Shown here piece by piece: positions 9,656 through 17,222 of a DNA stretch of 64,000 nt. The notes beneath the pieces were generated by a model. The model was given only the letters and a program-made list of their open reading frames with translations. It was not told the origin of the DNA and did not search any database. Location of the stretch: positions 61,803-125,802 of the forward strand of contig CAJUNK010000006.1 of NCBI GenBank assembly GCA_910587815.1, written 5' to 3'. Source of the stretch: Candidatus Gastranaerophilales bacterium (GTDB lineage Bacteria; Cyanobacteriota; Vampirovibrionia; Gastranaerophilales; Gastranaerophilaceae). The translations under genes and the position numbers were made by a program. The number at the start of each line of letters is the position of its first letter. Within the stretch, counting starts at the first letter, position 1.

Positions 9656-10228
9656 CTATTTTCTATAATTTCTTTTCATGTTTTTGCAGGCAGCTTCACT
9701 TAAATTATTTTCAGAACAATATAAAAGAACAGAACCAAAATTGCTCATTTCACTGCTTTTTACGAAATTTTTGAACCTGATAAAATCTTCAAGACTTTGG
9801 TCTTTAAGTTCATAAATAATTTTTCTATTCAAACCAGCAATAAAAATATAATCCGACATTTTCATTGAAACATAATTATTGTTTCCTTTAGAAAATACTA
9901 AATGCATTGCATAAGGACTATTAGAGCCAAAAATCATATTTTTATTTAAATCAAGCCATTCTGGTACAACATCACCCATTTGAGTGCAGACAATTTTATC
10001 TTGTTTATCTTTATATTCGCAAGACAGATTTTCACTCTTTAAGGGGCGGGAAGCCACATACATATAAATTAAAATACACACTATTGCAACAATACAGGCA
10101 TAATACAAAATATCTTTAACAATTTTTTTCCAGTCTTTTTTTGGCTTTTGCACGCTTTGTTTGTCTTGTGTTTTAGATGTATTTTGAATTTCTGTCACAT
10201 TTTGTTCAAAATTTTCAAGATTATCCAT
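9656..10228 (-). CDS. Single-pass membrane protein of unknown function
   Basis: 190 residues. A polar, Gln/Lys/Asn-rich N-terminal tail of about 42 residues precedes one membrane segment (ILYYACIVAIVCILIYMYVA, about 40-59) and a 130-residue external part. That part contains four cysteines (SCEYKD, VCTQMG, LLYCSEN, ACKNMK), which could pair as disulfides if it is exported. It is read in the same direction as the atp operon but ends 99 bases before it; the gap has a likely atp -10 box, so it is probably a separate unit. No family recognised. Confidence 0.72.
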   Translation of the reverse strand: MDNLENFEQNVTEIQNTSKTQDKQSVQKPKKDWKKIVKDILYYACIVAIVCILIYMYVASRPLKSENLSCEYKDKQDKIVCTQMGDVVPEWLDLNKNMIFGSNSPYAMHLVFSKGNNNYVSMKMSDYIFIAGLNRKIIYELKDQSLEDFIRFKNFVKSSEMSNFGSVLLYCSENNLSEAACKNMKRNYRK

Positions 10229-10397
10229 ACCCTGTCTCCCCTTTGTTTATTACTCAATTGTATTTGAAAATTAAATTAATATCAAACAATAAAAGTAAAC
10301 TGCAAAATATTTTCAACAAAACAGGGTATTGCAAAATAAAACATCATTCATTTGTATATTTTAAATTTGCACTTTCTATACGAAACAAAATACCGTA

Positions 10398-10427
10398 TTG
10401 ACATTTTTAAAACCTGCGCCATATAAG
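10398..10427 (+). promoter_or_regulatory. Sigma70-type promoter for the response regulator and kinase genes
   Basis: TTGACA (10398-10403) and TATAAG (10422-10427) are separated by 18 bases, the best promoter in the 382-base gap 10229-10610. Transcription would start near 10434, leaving a leader of about 175 bases before the ATG at 10611. The leader includes C-runs (two stretches of cccccct/ccccct near 10470-10485), but I see no clear riboswitch or terminator in it. The left half of the gap (10229-10397) holds nothing I can name. Confidence 0.6.
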
Positions 10428-10610
10428 CATATTTAGCAAAAATAGATCTTTAGATTTAGATAATTATATCCCCCCTAAACCCCCTAAATTTCAATCTTGG
10501 TATTGATGAATAACTCCACCTAAAAGGGTATTATTCAAATGTAATCAGTCAAATAGATTACACCATACAAATTAAAAAGTATATAAAAATTTTAATAAGC
10601 GGAGGATAAG

Positions 10611-11321
10611 ATGAGAAGAACTGAATTTGCAAGAAAAACAAGGGTGCTTGTTGTGGATGATAATTACGACCATGCTTCAGGCATCAGAGAATTAATCAAT
10701 CTTGAAAATGATTATGAAGTAATTGCAAACGCAGGAAACGTAAATGTGGCACTTTCTTTGGTTAAGAAATATCAGCCAGATATTGTTTTAATGGATATGA
10801 ACATGCCTGATATTGACGGTATTACAGCAATTTCAGAAATTGAAAAATTAAATGTTAAAACAAGAGTAATAGCACTAACAGGATATGACGATGCAGATTT
10901 AATCTTTAGAGCGATGAAAATAGGTGCAAGAGGATATATTCTAAAAACAATGGCATCAGCACAGTTAATCCATGCGCTTGATGAAGTGCGTCAGGGAAAA
11001 GTTTATCTTCCAAATATTTTATGCTCTAAATTCTTTGAATATTTCCAAAATTTTGAAAAGAATGAAAAACTAAACGCAAAAGAAGATGAAGAAAACTTAC
11101 TAAATTATTTAACAAACAGAGAAGAAGAAGTGCTTAGCCTTTTGACACAAGGAATAACATACAAAGGTGTTGCTAAAAAATTATTTATCTCTGAAACTAC
11201 TGTTAAAACCCATGTAAATAATATCTTCCAAAAATTACAGGTCAATGATAGAACGCAAGCCGTTTTGTATGCTATAAACAAAGGTTTTATGACAAGAAAT
11301 CAGCATAAAATTGCAGTATAG
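10611..11321 (+). CDS. NarL/LuxR-family response regulator
   Basis: 236 residues with a strong ribosome site (ggagg). The receiver domain (about 10-130) has the acidic pair D16/D17, phosphoacceptor D62 in VLMDMNMPD, Thr in ALTGYDDAD and Lys in YILKTM. The C-terminal part has a LuxR-type helix-turn-helix: LTNREEEVLSLLTQGITYKG, then ETTVKTHVNNIFQKL. It is followed 36 bases later by a histidine kinase gene, making a two-component pair. A 30-residue Asn/Glu/Lys-rich linker (ENFEKNEKLNAKEDEE region) joins the domains. The target genes are unknown. Confidence 0.93.
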   Translation: MRRTEFARKTRVLVVDDNYDHASGIRELINLENDYEVIANAGNVNVALSLVKKYQPDIVLMDMNMPDIDGITAISEIEKLNVKTRVIALTGYDDADLIFRAMKIGARGYILKTMASAQLIHALDEVRQGKVYLPNILCSKFFEYFQNFEKNEKLNAKEDEENLLNYLTNREEEVLSLLTQGITYKGVAKKLFISETTVKTHVNNIFQKLQVNDRTQAVLYAINKGFMTRNQHKIAV

Positions 11322-11357
11322 CTGCCAAATAAATCAATGAAGGTATTTAAAAAATAA

Positions 11358-12578
11358 ATGCAAAAATTCTATAAAGATTTAAAGAACTTAATATTATCTG
11401 ATGACAGGCTGATTGAAAGCCTGTTTTCAAAACAAAGCATAATTTCAATAATAAGATGTATTCTTGAGCCTTTAGTAAATGCTAATGCAGCATCAATGAT
11501 TTTTCACAGATTAAAAAATACAAACGGTTTAGATGGCATTATAAAACGGCTTGAATATTCAAGAAATGTTGAAATGTACAATTTTTTGGACCCAGATATT
11601 ATTATAAAAGATGATTTGATAGAATTAGAATTTATTTTACTAACTTCATCTAGATATAACGCAGTTTTAATGTGGGATTATTCTGACGACAATAAAAAAG
11701 AAAACTCAAACATTTATTTTATGTTGAATTCAAAAAATGTAAATCACGTTTTTGATTTATTGTCCCAAAATATGAAAACGGATTTAAAAGAAAAATTTTA
11801 TTCATATAAGCCTGAACGCCGAGAAAATGAGCTTTTAAACTTTTGTGTTTCAAACATTGTAAAAAATTTAAATTCAATTATTGCTGAAAATGAATTTAAA
11901 GACAGTGCATTAAATTTTGAACCAAAAGATGAGTGCAAACAACTAAAAGAAAAAATCAGACATACAAGTCATGAAATAAGAAACCAGCTGAGTGTTTTAG
12001 ATATTTATTCTAAAATTTTAGAAAAAAAATTCAATGATGATAAGACATCATCATTAATTAAAAAATCAATAGCATTAATTAATATGGAATTAAATGAACT
12101 TCGCCAATTTGATAATCTAAATATGAAAGAAATGCATTTAGAAGACATTATCCCATATTCAATTAAAATGTTTGAAGAAATTGTAAAACAAAATAATAAC
12201 AAGATAATTTTTATAAACTCCACCATTCAAAACGACAAAAGAAAAGTTTTGATTGATGAGGATAAATTTTTAGGTGCGTTAAATAATATTATAAAAAATG
12301 CAAACCAGTTTACCAATGATGATGAAATTATAGTTGAACTATCAAAGGATGAAACTTACGCTAAAATATCTATACAAAATCATGGTGAACCTATTGAAGA
12401 AAATATTAAAAATAATATTTTTAAAGACGGCTTTACAACAAGGGAAGAAGGCTTTGGTATAGGGCTTTCCGTGGTTAGAAAATATTTAACAGAACAACTG
12501 GCTTCAATTGAGCTTGTGGCTTCAGATGAAGAAAAAACTGAATTTTTAATAAAAATCCCATTGATTGATATAGTTTGA
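11358..12578 (+). CDS. Cytoplasmic histidine kinase, partner of the NarL-type regulator
   Basis: 406 residues with no membrane segment. The N-terminal 190 residues are an unrecognised sensor-like region. The dimerisation helix carries SHEIRNQLSVLD with H205 as the likely phosphorylated residue. The catalytic domain has an N box (LNNIIKNANQ), a degenerate G1 box (IQNHGEPIEENI) and a clear G2 box (FGIGLSVV). The absence of a transmembrane segment points to an intracellular signal, or to membrane recruitment by a partner; the 26-residue membrane peptide encoded 84 bases downstream is one candidate, but that is speculation. Confidence 0.9.
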   Translation: MQKFYKDLKNLILSDDRLIESLFSKQSIISIIRCILEPLVNANAASMIFHRLKNTNGLDGIIKRLEYSRNVEMYNFLDPDIIIKDDLIELEFILLTSSRYNAVLMWDYSDDNKKENSNIYFMLNSKNVNHVFDLLSQNMKTDLKEKFYSYKPERRENELLNFCVSNIVKNLNSIIAENEFKDSALNFEPKDECKQLKEKIRHTSHEIRNQLSVLDIYSKILEKKFNDDKTSSLIKKSIALINMELNELRQFDNLNMKEMHLEDIIPYSIKMFEEIVKQNNNKIIFINSTIQNDKRKVLIDEDKFLGALNNIIKNANQFTNDDEIIVELSKDETYAKISIQNHGEPIEENIKNNIFKDGFTTREEGFGIGLSVVRKYLTEQLASIELVASDEEKTEFLIKIPLIDIV

Positions 12579-12662
12579 TTAAATTTTGAAAATTGAAAAA
12601 AGAATAAGATACAGGCAAAAAATTTCAACAAAACATTTCAACTGACTAGAAAGGAGGTTAAA

Positions 12663-12743
12663 ATGTTAGTTGAAATTAACGAAAAAGAACTAATACTACT
12701 CATAGCATTAGTTCTTGCACTCAAATCCATATTTATTAACTAG
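12663..12743 (+). CDS. 26-residue hydrophobic peptide downstream of the kinase
   Basis: A short ORF beginning ATG at 12663 and ending TAG at 12741-12743. It has the best ribosome site of the region, aaaggaggt, ending 5 bases before the start. The peptide is a charged head (MLVEINEKE) followed by one uninterrupted hydrophobic helix (LILLIALVLALKSIFIN), as expected of a small single-pass membrane protein. It is followed 10 bases later by a terminator-like hairpin, so it would be the last cistron of the regulator-kinase operon. Translation is inferred only from the ribosome site and composition. Confidence 0.6.
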   Translation: MLVEINEKELILLIALVLALKSIFIN

Positions 12744-12753
12744 GTATGGTACC

Positions 12754-12795
12754 GGTGTGGGTGTTAGCGTCACCCATGCCTGTATTCTTATATCT
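12754..12795 (+). terminator. Probable terminator of the regulator-kinase-peptide operon
   Basis: GGTGTGGGTG (12754-12763) pairs, with two G-U pairs, with CACCCATGCC (12771-12780) around a 7-base loop, followed by a T-rich tail. The next gene (S1) is on the other strand. Confidence 0.6.
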
Positions 12796-12835
12796 TCATT
12801 TTAACCCACTTTCACAATTTTTCAAGCCATGCAAA

Positions 12836-13903
12836 TTATTTACTTGCATCATCAAGGTTTGTGCTTAAAGATATTCTCTTATCATCAGGATTAAATTTCA
12901 ATATAACAGTATCAATCACATCATCCACTTCTAAAATTGTACCGTGTTCATTTTGATACTGTGTTAATTCAGATTGCGGCAAAAGCGCCTCTACACAAGG
13001 ATATACTTCAACAAATGCGCCAAAGTGTTTAATTCTTGTGATTTTGCCTTTCACAACAGCACCTTCTTGAATTTTGCCTTTAGCTTCAATCCAAGGGTCC
13101 GGTTCTAAATTTTTCAAACTCAATGATACTCTTTGTTTGTCAAAATCAATACCTATAATTTCAACATTGATTTTTTCACCCACCTTTAAAATATCATTTG
13201 GATGGTCTACCCACTTCCAGCTGATTTGAGACAATGGAAGCAAGCCATCAACACCACCTATATCAATAAATGCACCAAAATCAGCAATTCTAACCACTTC
13301 ACCTTTAACAACCTGGCCCACTTCAAGTTGTCCAAATACATCTTTTTTAATATCTTCCAGTGAATCTGTGTGCACTTTTCTATTTGATAGAATAAAGTTA
13401 TTTTGCGAAACATCAATGCTTAAAATTTTAAGTTCAATATTTTGGCCTATAATGTTGTCAATTTCTTTAGCCCTCAGATGAGACGATGGAACAAAACCGC
13501 GAATGCCCATAACATCAACCAATATGCCGCCTTTTACAATTTGTACAACAGTACCTTCAATAACTTTGTCCTGTTCTTTAACTTCTTCCAGCTGCTTCCA
13601 GTTATATGCACTTGCAACCTTTTTGTAAGAAACAGTAAAATGCCCGTCTTCATCTTCATCTTTTATGATTAAAAATTCATAAGTTTCACCATTTTTCAAG
13701 GTGTCTGCTATATTGTCTTCTTTGTTTAATTTTGCTTCTCTTTCAGGACAAATAGCACTGGTTTTTGCCCCAATATCAATAATTGCGCCCTCAGAATCGT
13801 AACCGCAAACCACACCTTTAATTAAATCACCCTTTTGAAACTTATATTCATACTGGGCCAAAAGCTGCTCAAAATCAGCATCGCTCATCTCTTTCGATAA
13901 CAT
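12836..13903 (-). CDS. rpsA: Ribosomal protein S1 homologue with four S1 domains
   Basis: 355 residues containing four consecutive S1 OB-folds: about 25-95 (KGVVCGYDSEGAIIDIG), 110-180 (GTVVQIVKGGILVDVMGIRG), 195-270 (GEVVRIADFGAFIDIGGVDG) and 280-350 (GKITRIKHFGAFVEV). Proteobacterial S1 has six domains; short three- or four-domain forms are usual in cyanobacteria and Firmicutes. It binds single-stranded mRNA and helps initiation on the 30S subunit. The first domain is the least canonical and probably docks on the ribosome. Confidence 0.92.
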   Translation of the reverse strand: MLSKEMSDADFEQLLAQYEYKFQKGDLIKGVVCGYDSEGAIIDIGAKTSAICPEREAKLNKEDNIADTLKNGETYEFLIIKDEDEDGHFTVSYKKVASAYNWKQLEEVKEQDKVIEGTVVQIVKGGILVDVMGIRGFVPSSHLRAKEIDNIIGQNIELKILSIDVSQNNFILSNRKVHTDSLEDIKKDVFGQLEVGQVVKGEVVRIADFGAFIDIGGVDGLLPLSQISWKWVDHPNDILKVGEKINVEIIGIDFDKQRVSLSLKNLEPDPWIEAKGKIQEGAVVKGKITRIKHFGAFVEVYPCVEALLPQSELTQYQNEHGTILEVDDVIDTVILKFNPDDKRISLSTNLDDASK

Positions 13904-14050
13904 TGAAATGATACTCCTTAAATCAAACCTAAACTATTCTTAATATTATATCAAAAATTTTTCTATATAACAAAATTTGACTTCATACATCTTAACATTG
14001 TATAATAATTGCATCGCTGAATTTATTATAATTAAGAAATTTGAAAACTT

Positions 14051-14971
14051 ATGGAATTAAAACAAAAGGCATCATTAACAGGCTTTAGAATTTTGTATAT
14101 TTTAGACATTCTATTAAAAGGCTCTGTTTCAAAAAATGAAATTTTAGATATTCTATCTAAAAAAGATGATTTAGAAGGAAACATCACAAAAGAAACAATA
14201 GGATTGGACATCAATACCTTGAAATCTGCGGGTTTTGAAATTGAAAATACAGGAAAATCAAACAATTACAGATATAAAATTAATTGGAGCCCTATAAAGC
14301 TAAAACTTGGCAAAAAGGAAATGCAGGTTTTATTAAATACAAGAGATGCAATTATTGAAATTGAAGATTGGGAAGATATTGTTAAACTTTATGGCCTATT
14401 TAAAAAAATATCTAATTACATTGAAGATGAAAATACAATTAATGAACTTATGAATTTTGGATATTTTTTAAATATTGATTTTGAAATATTAAAAGAATTA
14501 AATGTCTTATGTAAAAGAAAAAAAGAAGTAAAACTTCTGCATAAATCACAAACAGGTGCCATAAAAGAAATAGCAATAAAATTAAAAGAAATAAAATATA
14601 TTGCATCAAAATTATACATAACAGGCACATCTCCAAATTATCCTGATGGAATATTTTTAAGAATAGATAATATTATAAAAATTTTAAAAATTCTGCCTCA
14701 AAAAGATTTGGTTAAAAAACCCAAAGCAAAAATCATAGTTTATAAAATAAACCCTTCAATCATTGATTCCATAAGTCTTCTTGGAGAGGAACGTATATTA
14801 AAACAAAATAAAAATTTTATTCAGATTGAATTAAAATCTTACAATAATTTTATGGCACTGCAAAGGCTTTTAGGATATGGAAGAGCTCTTATTGATATAA
14901 AAAATCTTGACATAAAAAAAGAATACTTAACAAATTTAAAAAATATGCAAAAAGTTTATGAGGAAAATTAA
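14051..14971 (+). CDS. WYL-like transcription regulator, first of a tandem pair
   Basis: 306 residues. The N-terminal 75 residues look like a winged helix-turn-helix (FRILYILDILLKGSVSKNEI, then KETIGLDINTLKSAGFEIEN). The middle and C-terminal parts have the alternating strands of a WYL domain (KKEVKLLHKSQTGAIKEIAI, then KLYITGTSPNYPDGIFLRID) followed by a WCX-like tail ending in YGRALIDIKN. The WYL tripeptide itself is not preserved. Only 3 bases separate it from the next gene, a diverged paralogue, which recalls the PafB-PafC heterodimer that senses single-stranded DNA in actinobacteria. That functional parallel is inference. Confidence 0.72.
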   Translation: MELKQKASLTGFRILYILDILLKGSVSKNEILDILSKKDDLEGNITKETIGLDINTLKSAGFEIENTGKSNNYRYKINWSPIKLKLGKKEMQVLLNTRDAIIEIEDWEDIVKLYGLFKKISNYIEDENTINELMNFGYFLNIDFEILKELNVLCKRKKEVKLLHKSQTGAIKEIAIKLKEIKYIASKLYITGTSPNYPDGIFLRIDNIIKILKILPQKDLVKKPKAKIIVYKINPSIIDSISLLGEERILKQNKNFIQIELKSYNNFMALQRLLGYGRALIDIKNLDIKKEYLTNLKNMQKVYEEN

Positions 14972-14974
14972 ATA

Positions 14975-15874
14975 ATGAAAAGTTTGTCTGCCTCTTTCAA
15001 AATAATAAAAATGTTAAAATTAATGACACAAAACCCTGTCAGCATTGATGAAATACTAAAACATTTTGAGGATGCGGAAATATACCTTAGCAAAGAGACA
15101 ATTTCTAAATACTTTGCAACTTTAAGATATGCAGGATGCGACATTCAGAAAAAGAAAAATAAATTTTATATTAAATATCCAATATTAAACTTTTCAAAAT
15201 CCGAACTTTTAACATTGGCAAACTTCCAAAAAGCAGCATATAATCTAAATTCAAAAAACAATTACTCATATTTTTTAAGATTTTTAGAAAGATTATTCAT
15301 TCTAACAAACGAGACAGAAAATTACAGAAAAATAAGCAAAGAAAATCCAATAAATAAAAGTTTTTGGGATGATAAAACAGGAAGAGAATATAAAGAAAAA
15401 ATTGAAATTTTATCTGAATTTATGGGTACAAACCCTCAAAAATTAAAAATTTCTTATGAAGGGAAAATTTACAATATAACACCAGTAAATTTTCGCTACA
15501 ACAAAGATTCTGTGTGCCTGAGCGCTTACGATAATATTGAAAATGTAAATAAAAATTTTGCATTAAATAAAATCGATGATATAAAAGCCACCCCATCAAA
15601 AGGCATAAATACTGAATTTGGCCTTTCTACAACATTTAAAATTTCAGGAAAATTAAAAAACATATACAGAATAAGAGAAGGAGAAATTGTAACAAATTAT
15701 GAAAACTATATAATTGTTACAAACAAAAAGGAAGACAAAACTGAATTATTCAATAGACTTTTAAAATATGGTACTTGTTGCGAAATTTTATATCCAAAAA
15801 ATGACAGAAAAAAATTCATTACAATGATTGAAGATTTAATTTTGCAACATGCAAATTTAGCTTCAAAAAATTAA
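14975..15874 (+). CDS. WYL-like transcription regulator, second of a tandem pair
   Basis: 299 residues, same architecture as the preceding protein: N-terminal HTH (IKMLKLMTQNPVSIDEIL, then SKETISKYFATLRYAGCDI), a helical linker, a WYL-like beta domain (LKISYEGKIYNITPVNFRYN, then VCLSAYDNIENVNKNFALNK) and a WCX-like C-terminus (LFNRLLKYGTCCEILYPKN). The two proteins are clearly paralogous in layout but diverged in sequence, so a heterodimer is plausible. The stop codon overlaps by 4 bases the stop of the convergent TPR gene. Confidence 0.72.
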   Translation: MKSLSASFKIIKMLKLMTQNPVSIDEILKHFEDAEIYLSKETISKYFATLRYAGCDIQKKKNKFYIKYPILNFSKSELLTLANFQKAAYNLNSKNNYSYFLRFLERLFILTNETENYRKISKENPINKSFWDDKTGREYKEKIEILSEFMGTNPQKLKISYEGKIYNITPVNFRYNKDSVCLSAYDNIENVNKNFALNKIDDIKATPSKGINTEFGLSTTFKISGKLKNIYRIREGEIVTNYENYIIVTNKKEDKTELFNRLLKYGTCCEILYPKNDRKKFITMIEDLILQHANLASKN

Positions 15875-16617
15875 ATTTGTCCCAATTTTCTGCTTAATTT
15901 TAAAATTTGATTCCTAATTTCTAAATCATTCGGGCTTACAGAATATGCCATTTTATAATAGTTTAAAGCAAGATCAACATTGCCATATATTTCAAGCATC
16001 TTTGCAATGTTAAAATAAGCATCGGTACAATATGGATTAATTTGAATAGTTGCAGCATATTCTTTTGCAGCATCTTTAAAATTGCCCATATTCCTTAAAA
16101 TATCGCCTTTTAAAAAATGTCCTAAAGCATAATTATAATCAAGTTTTAATGCTTTATCAATTTGGCTTATTGCATCAGCTAATTTTCCTTGATTTTTTAA
16201 TTGAACAGCATAAACATAAATGTATTCTGCTCTTTTAGGATTTTTTTTAATCAATTCTTCAATACTTGGCACTTTTGATTCATATTGCAGCTTGCCGCCA
16301 TTTATAAATGATATATTATAAACACTTGGAACAAAAACTGTTCTGTTTGTTTGAACTTTTATACTGTGCCCTAAAGGTGCAATATCGCCATCAGACAGCA
16401 TATTCAATGGTTTAAAGCGCACAAAATATGCTAAATCATTATTATTTGCATTTGGCAGGCTGATAAAATCTATAGGTGCAGAATATATCACATTTTCGTC
16501 AATTTCAGGAGCATAATCTATTGAAATACCTGCCTGAAGTGCAAAAGAACGGTGCATACTGCACAATAGCGCAACAAAAATAAACAACAATTTTATAATA
16601 TATTTAATGTTCATCAA
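15871..16617 (-). CDS. Exported TPR-repeat protein
   Basis: 248 residues. The N-terminus is a signal peptide (IKYIIKLLFIFVALLCSMHR, with cleavage probably after SFA). Residues 30-125 are unassigned. From about 130 there are three TPR units (AEYIYVYAVQLKNQGKLADA; ALGHFLKGDILRNMGNFKDA; TDAYFNIAKMLEIYGNVDLA) plus a capping helix, which normally scaffold protein-protein contacts. The gene starts inside the end of the HD-domain gene (4-base overlap), so the two are translated together, downstream of the CheA gene. Confidence 0.8.
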   Translation of the reverse strand: MMNIKYIIKLLFIFVALLCSMHRSFALQAGISIDYAPEIDENVIYSAPIDFISLPNANNNDLAYFVRFKPLNMLSDGDIAPLGHSIKVQTNRTVFVPSVYNISFINGGKLQYESKVPSIEELIKKNPKRAEYIYVYAVQLKNQGKLADAISQIDKALKLDYNYALGHFLKGDILRNMGNFKDAAKEYAATIQINPYCTDAYFNIAKMLEIYGNVDLALNYYKMAYSVSPNDLEIRNQILKLSRKLGQI

Positions 16618-17216
16618 TCAAACAAAACCTCTACACCAAGTGTTTTTTCAAGAAAATCTTTCTTCTTGGCTAAATTCCTGTCATACCCGATATTTAACAT
16701 TATATTGACTGGAATACTTATTGTCAAAATACTTAAATTTTTATCATAATTTACATTAAGTTCATTCACCATATCAAGATGATTGAAATCAATTGCATCA
16801 CAAATGCGTACAATTGATGCAAAAATATCAACTTTTTTTCTATCTTCAAAGCTTAAATTGCCATAATGGCGATGTCCTTCAATATTGGGCAATGCTTTTC
16901 TATGGTATCTTACAATATTTGCCACAATCAAATTAGAAACTTCATCTAATCCCGAAATTTTATTATCCAAAATTAAATCTCTGCCAATCTTATGGTGGCC
17001 TTTATTCATTTTCTTTTCAAATATCACACCTATATCATGCAAAAGCGCACCGCATTCTAGCAAAGTTAAATCTTTTTTATTGTCATATTGCTTCAAATCA
17101 GGAAAAAATTTTATTAATTTTTTAAACAATTGCAAACTTAAAAATGCAACAAGCTTGCCATGTTCTAAAAGATTGCTTTGTCCAAGATAGTTTTTTTTAA
17201 AGTCATCCAAATGCAT
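16614..17216 (-). CDS. HD-domain phosphohydrolase related to the Ppx/GppA C-terminal domain
   Basis: 200 residues. HD-type metal ligands are visible in order: H19 in LLEHGKLVAFLS, the HD pair in ECGALLHDIGVIF, a His pair in NKGHHKIGRDLI, and YHRK. This spacing and the GHHKIGRDLI block resemble the C-terminal HD domain of exopolyphosphatase/pppGpp phosphatase proteins, here as a stand-alone unit without the actin-like domain. It lies 6 bases after the CheA-REC gene, so a role in the chemosensory pathway, or in nucleotide signalling linked to it, is possible. The substrate is not known. Confidence 0.8.
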   Translation of the reverse strand: MHLDDFKKNYLGQSNLLEHGKLVAFLSLQLFKKLIKFFPDLKQYDNKKDLTLLECGALLHDIGVIFEKKMNKGHHKIGRDLILDNKISGLDEVSNLIVANIVRYHRKALPNIEGHRHYGNLSFEDRKKVDIFASIVRICDAIDFNHLDMVNELNVNYDKNLSILTISIPVNIMLNIGYDRNLAKKKDFLEKTLGVEVLFD

Positions 17217-17222
17217 AAAATT

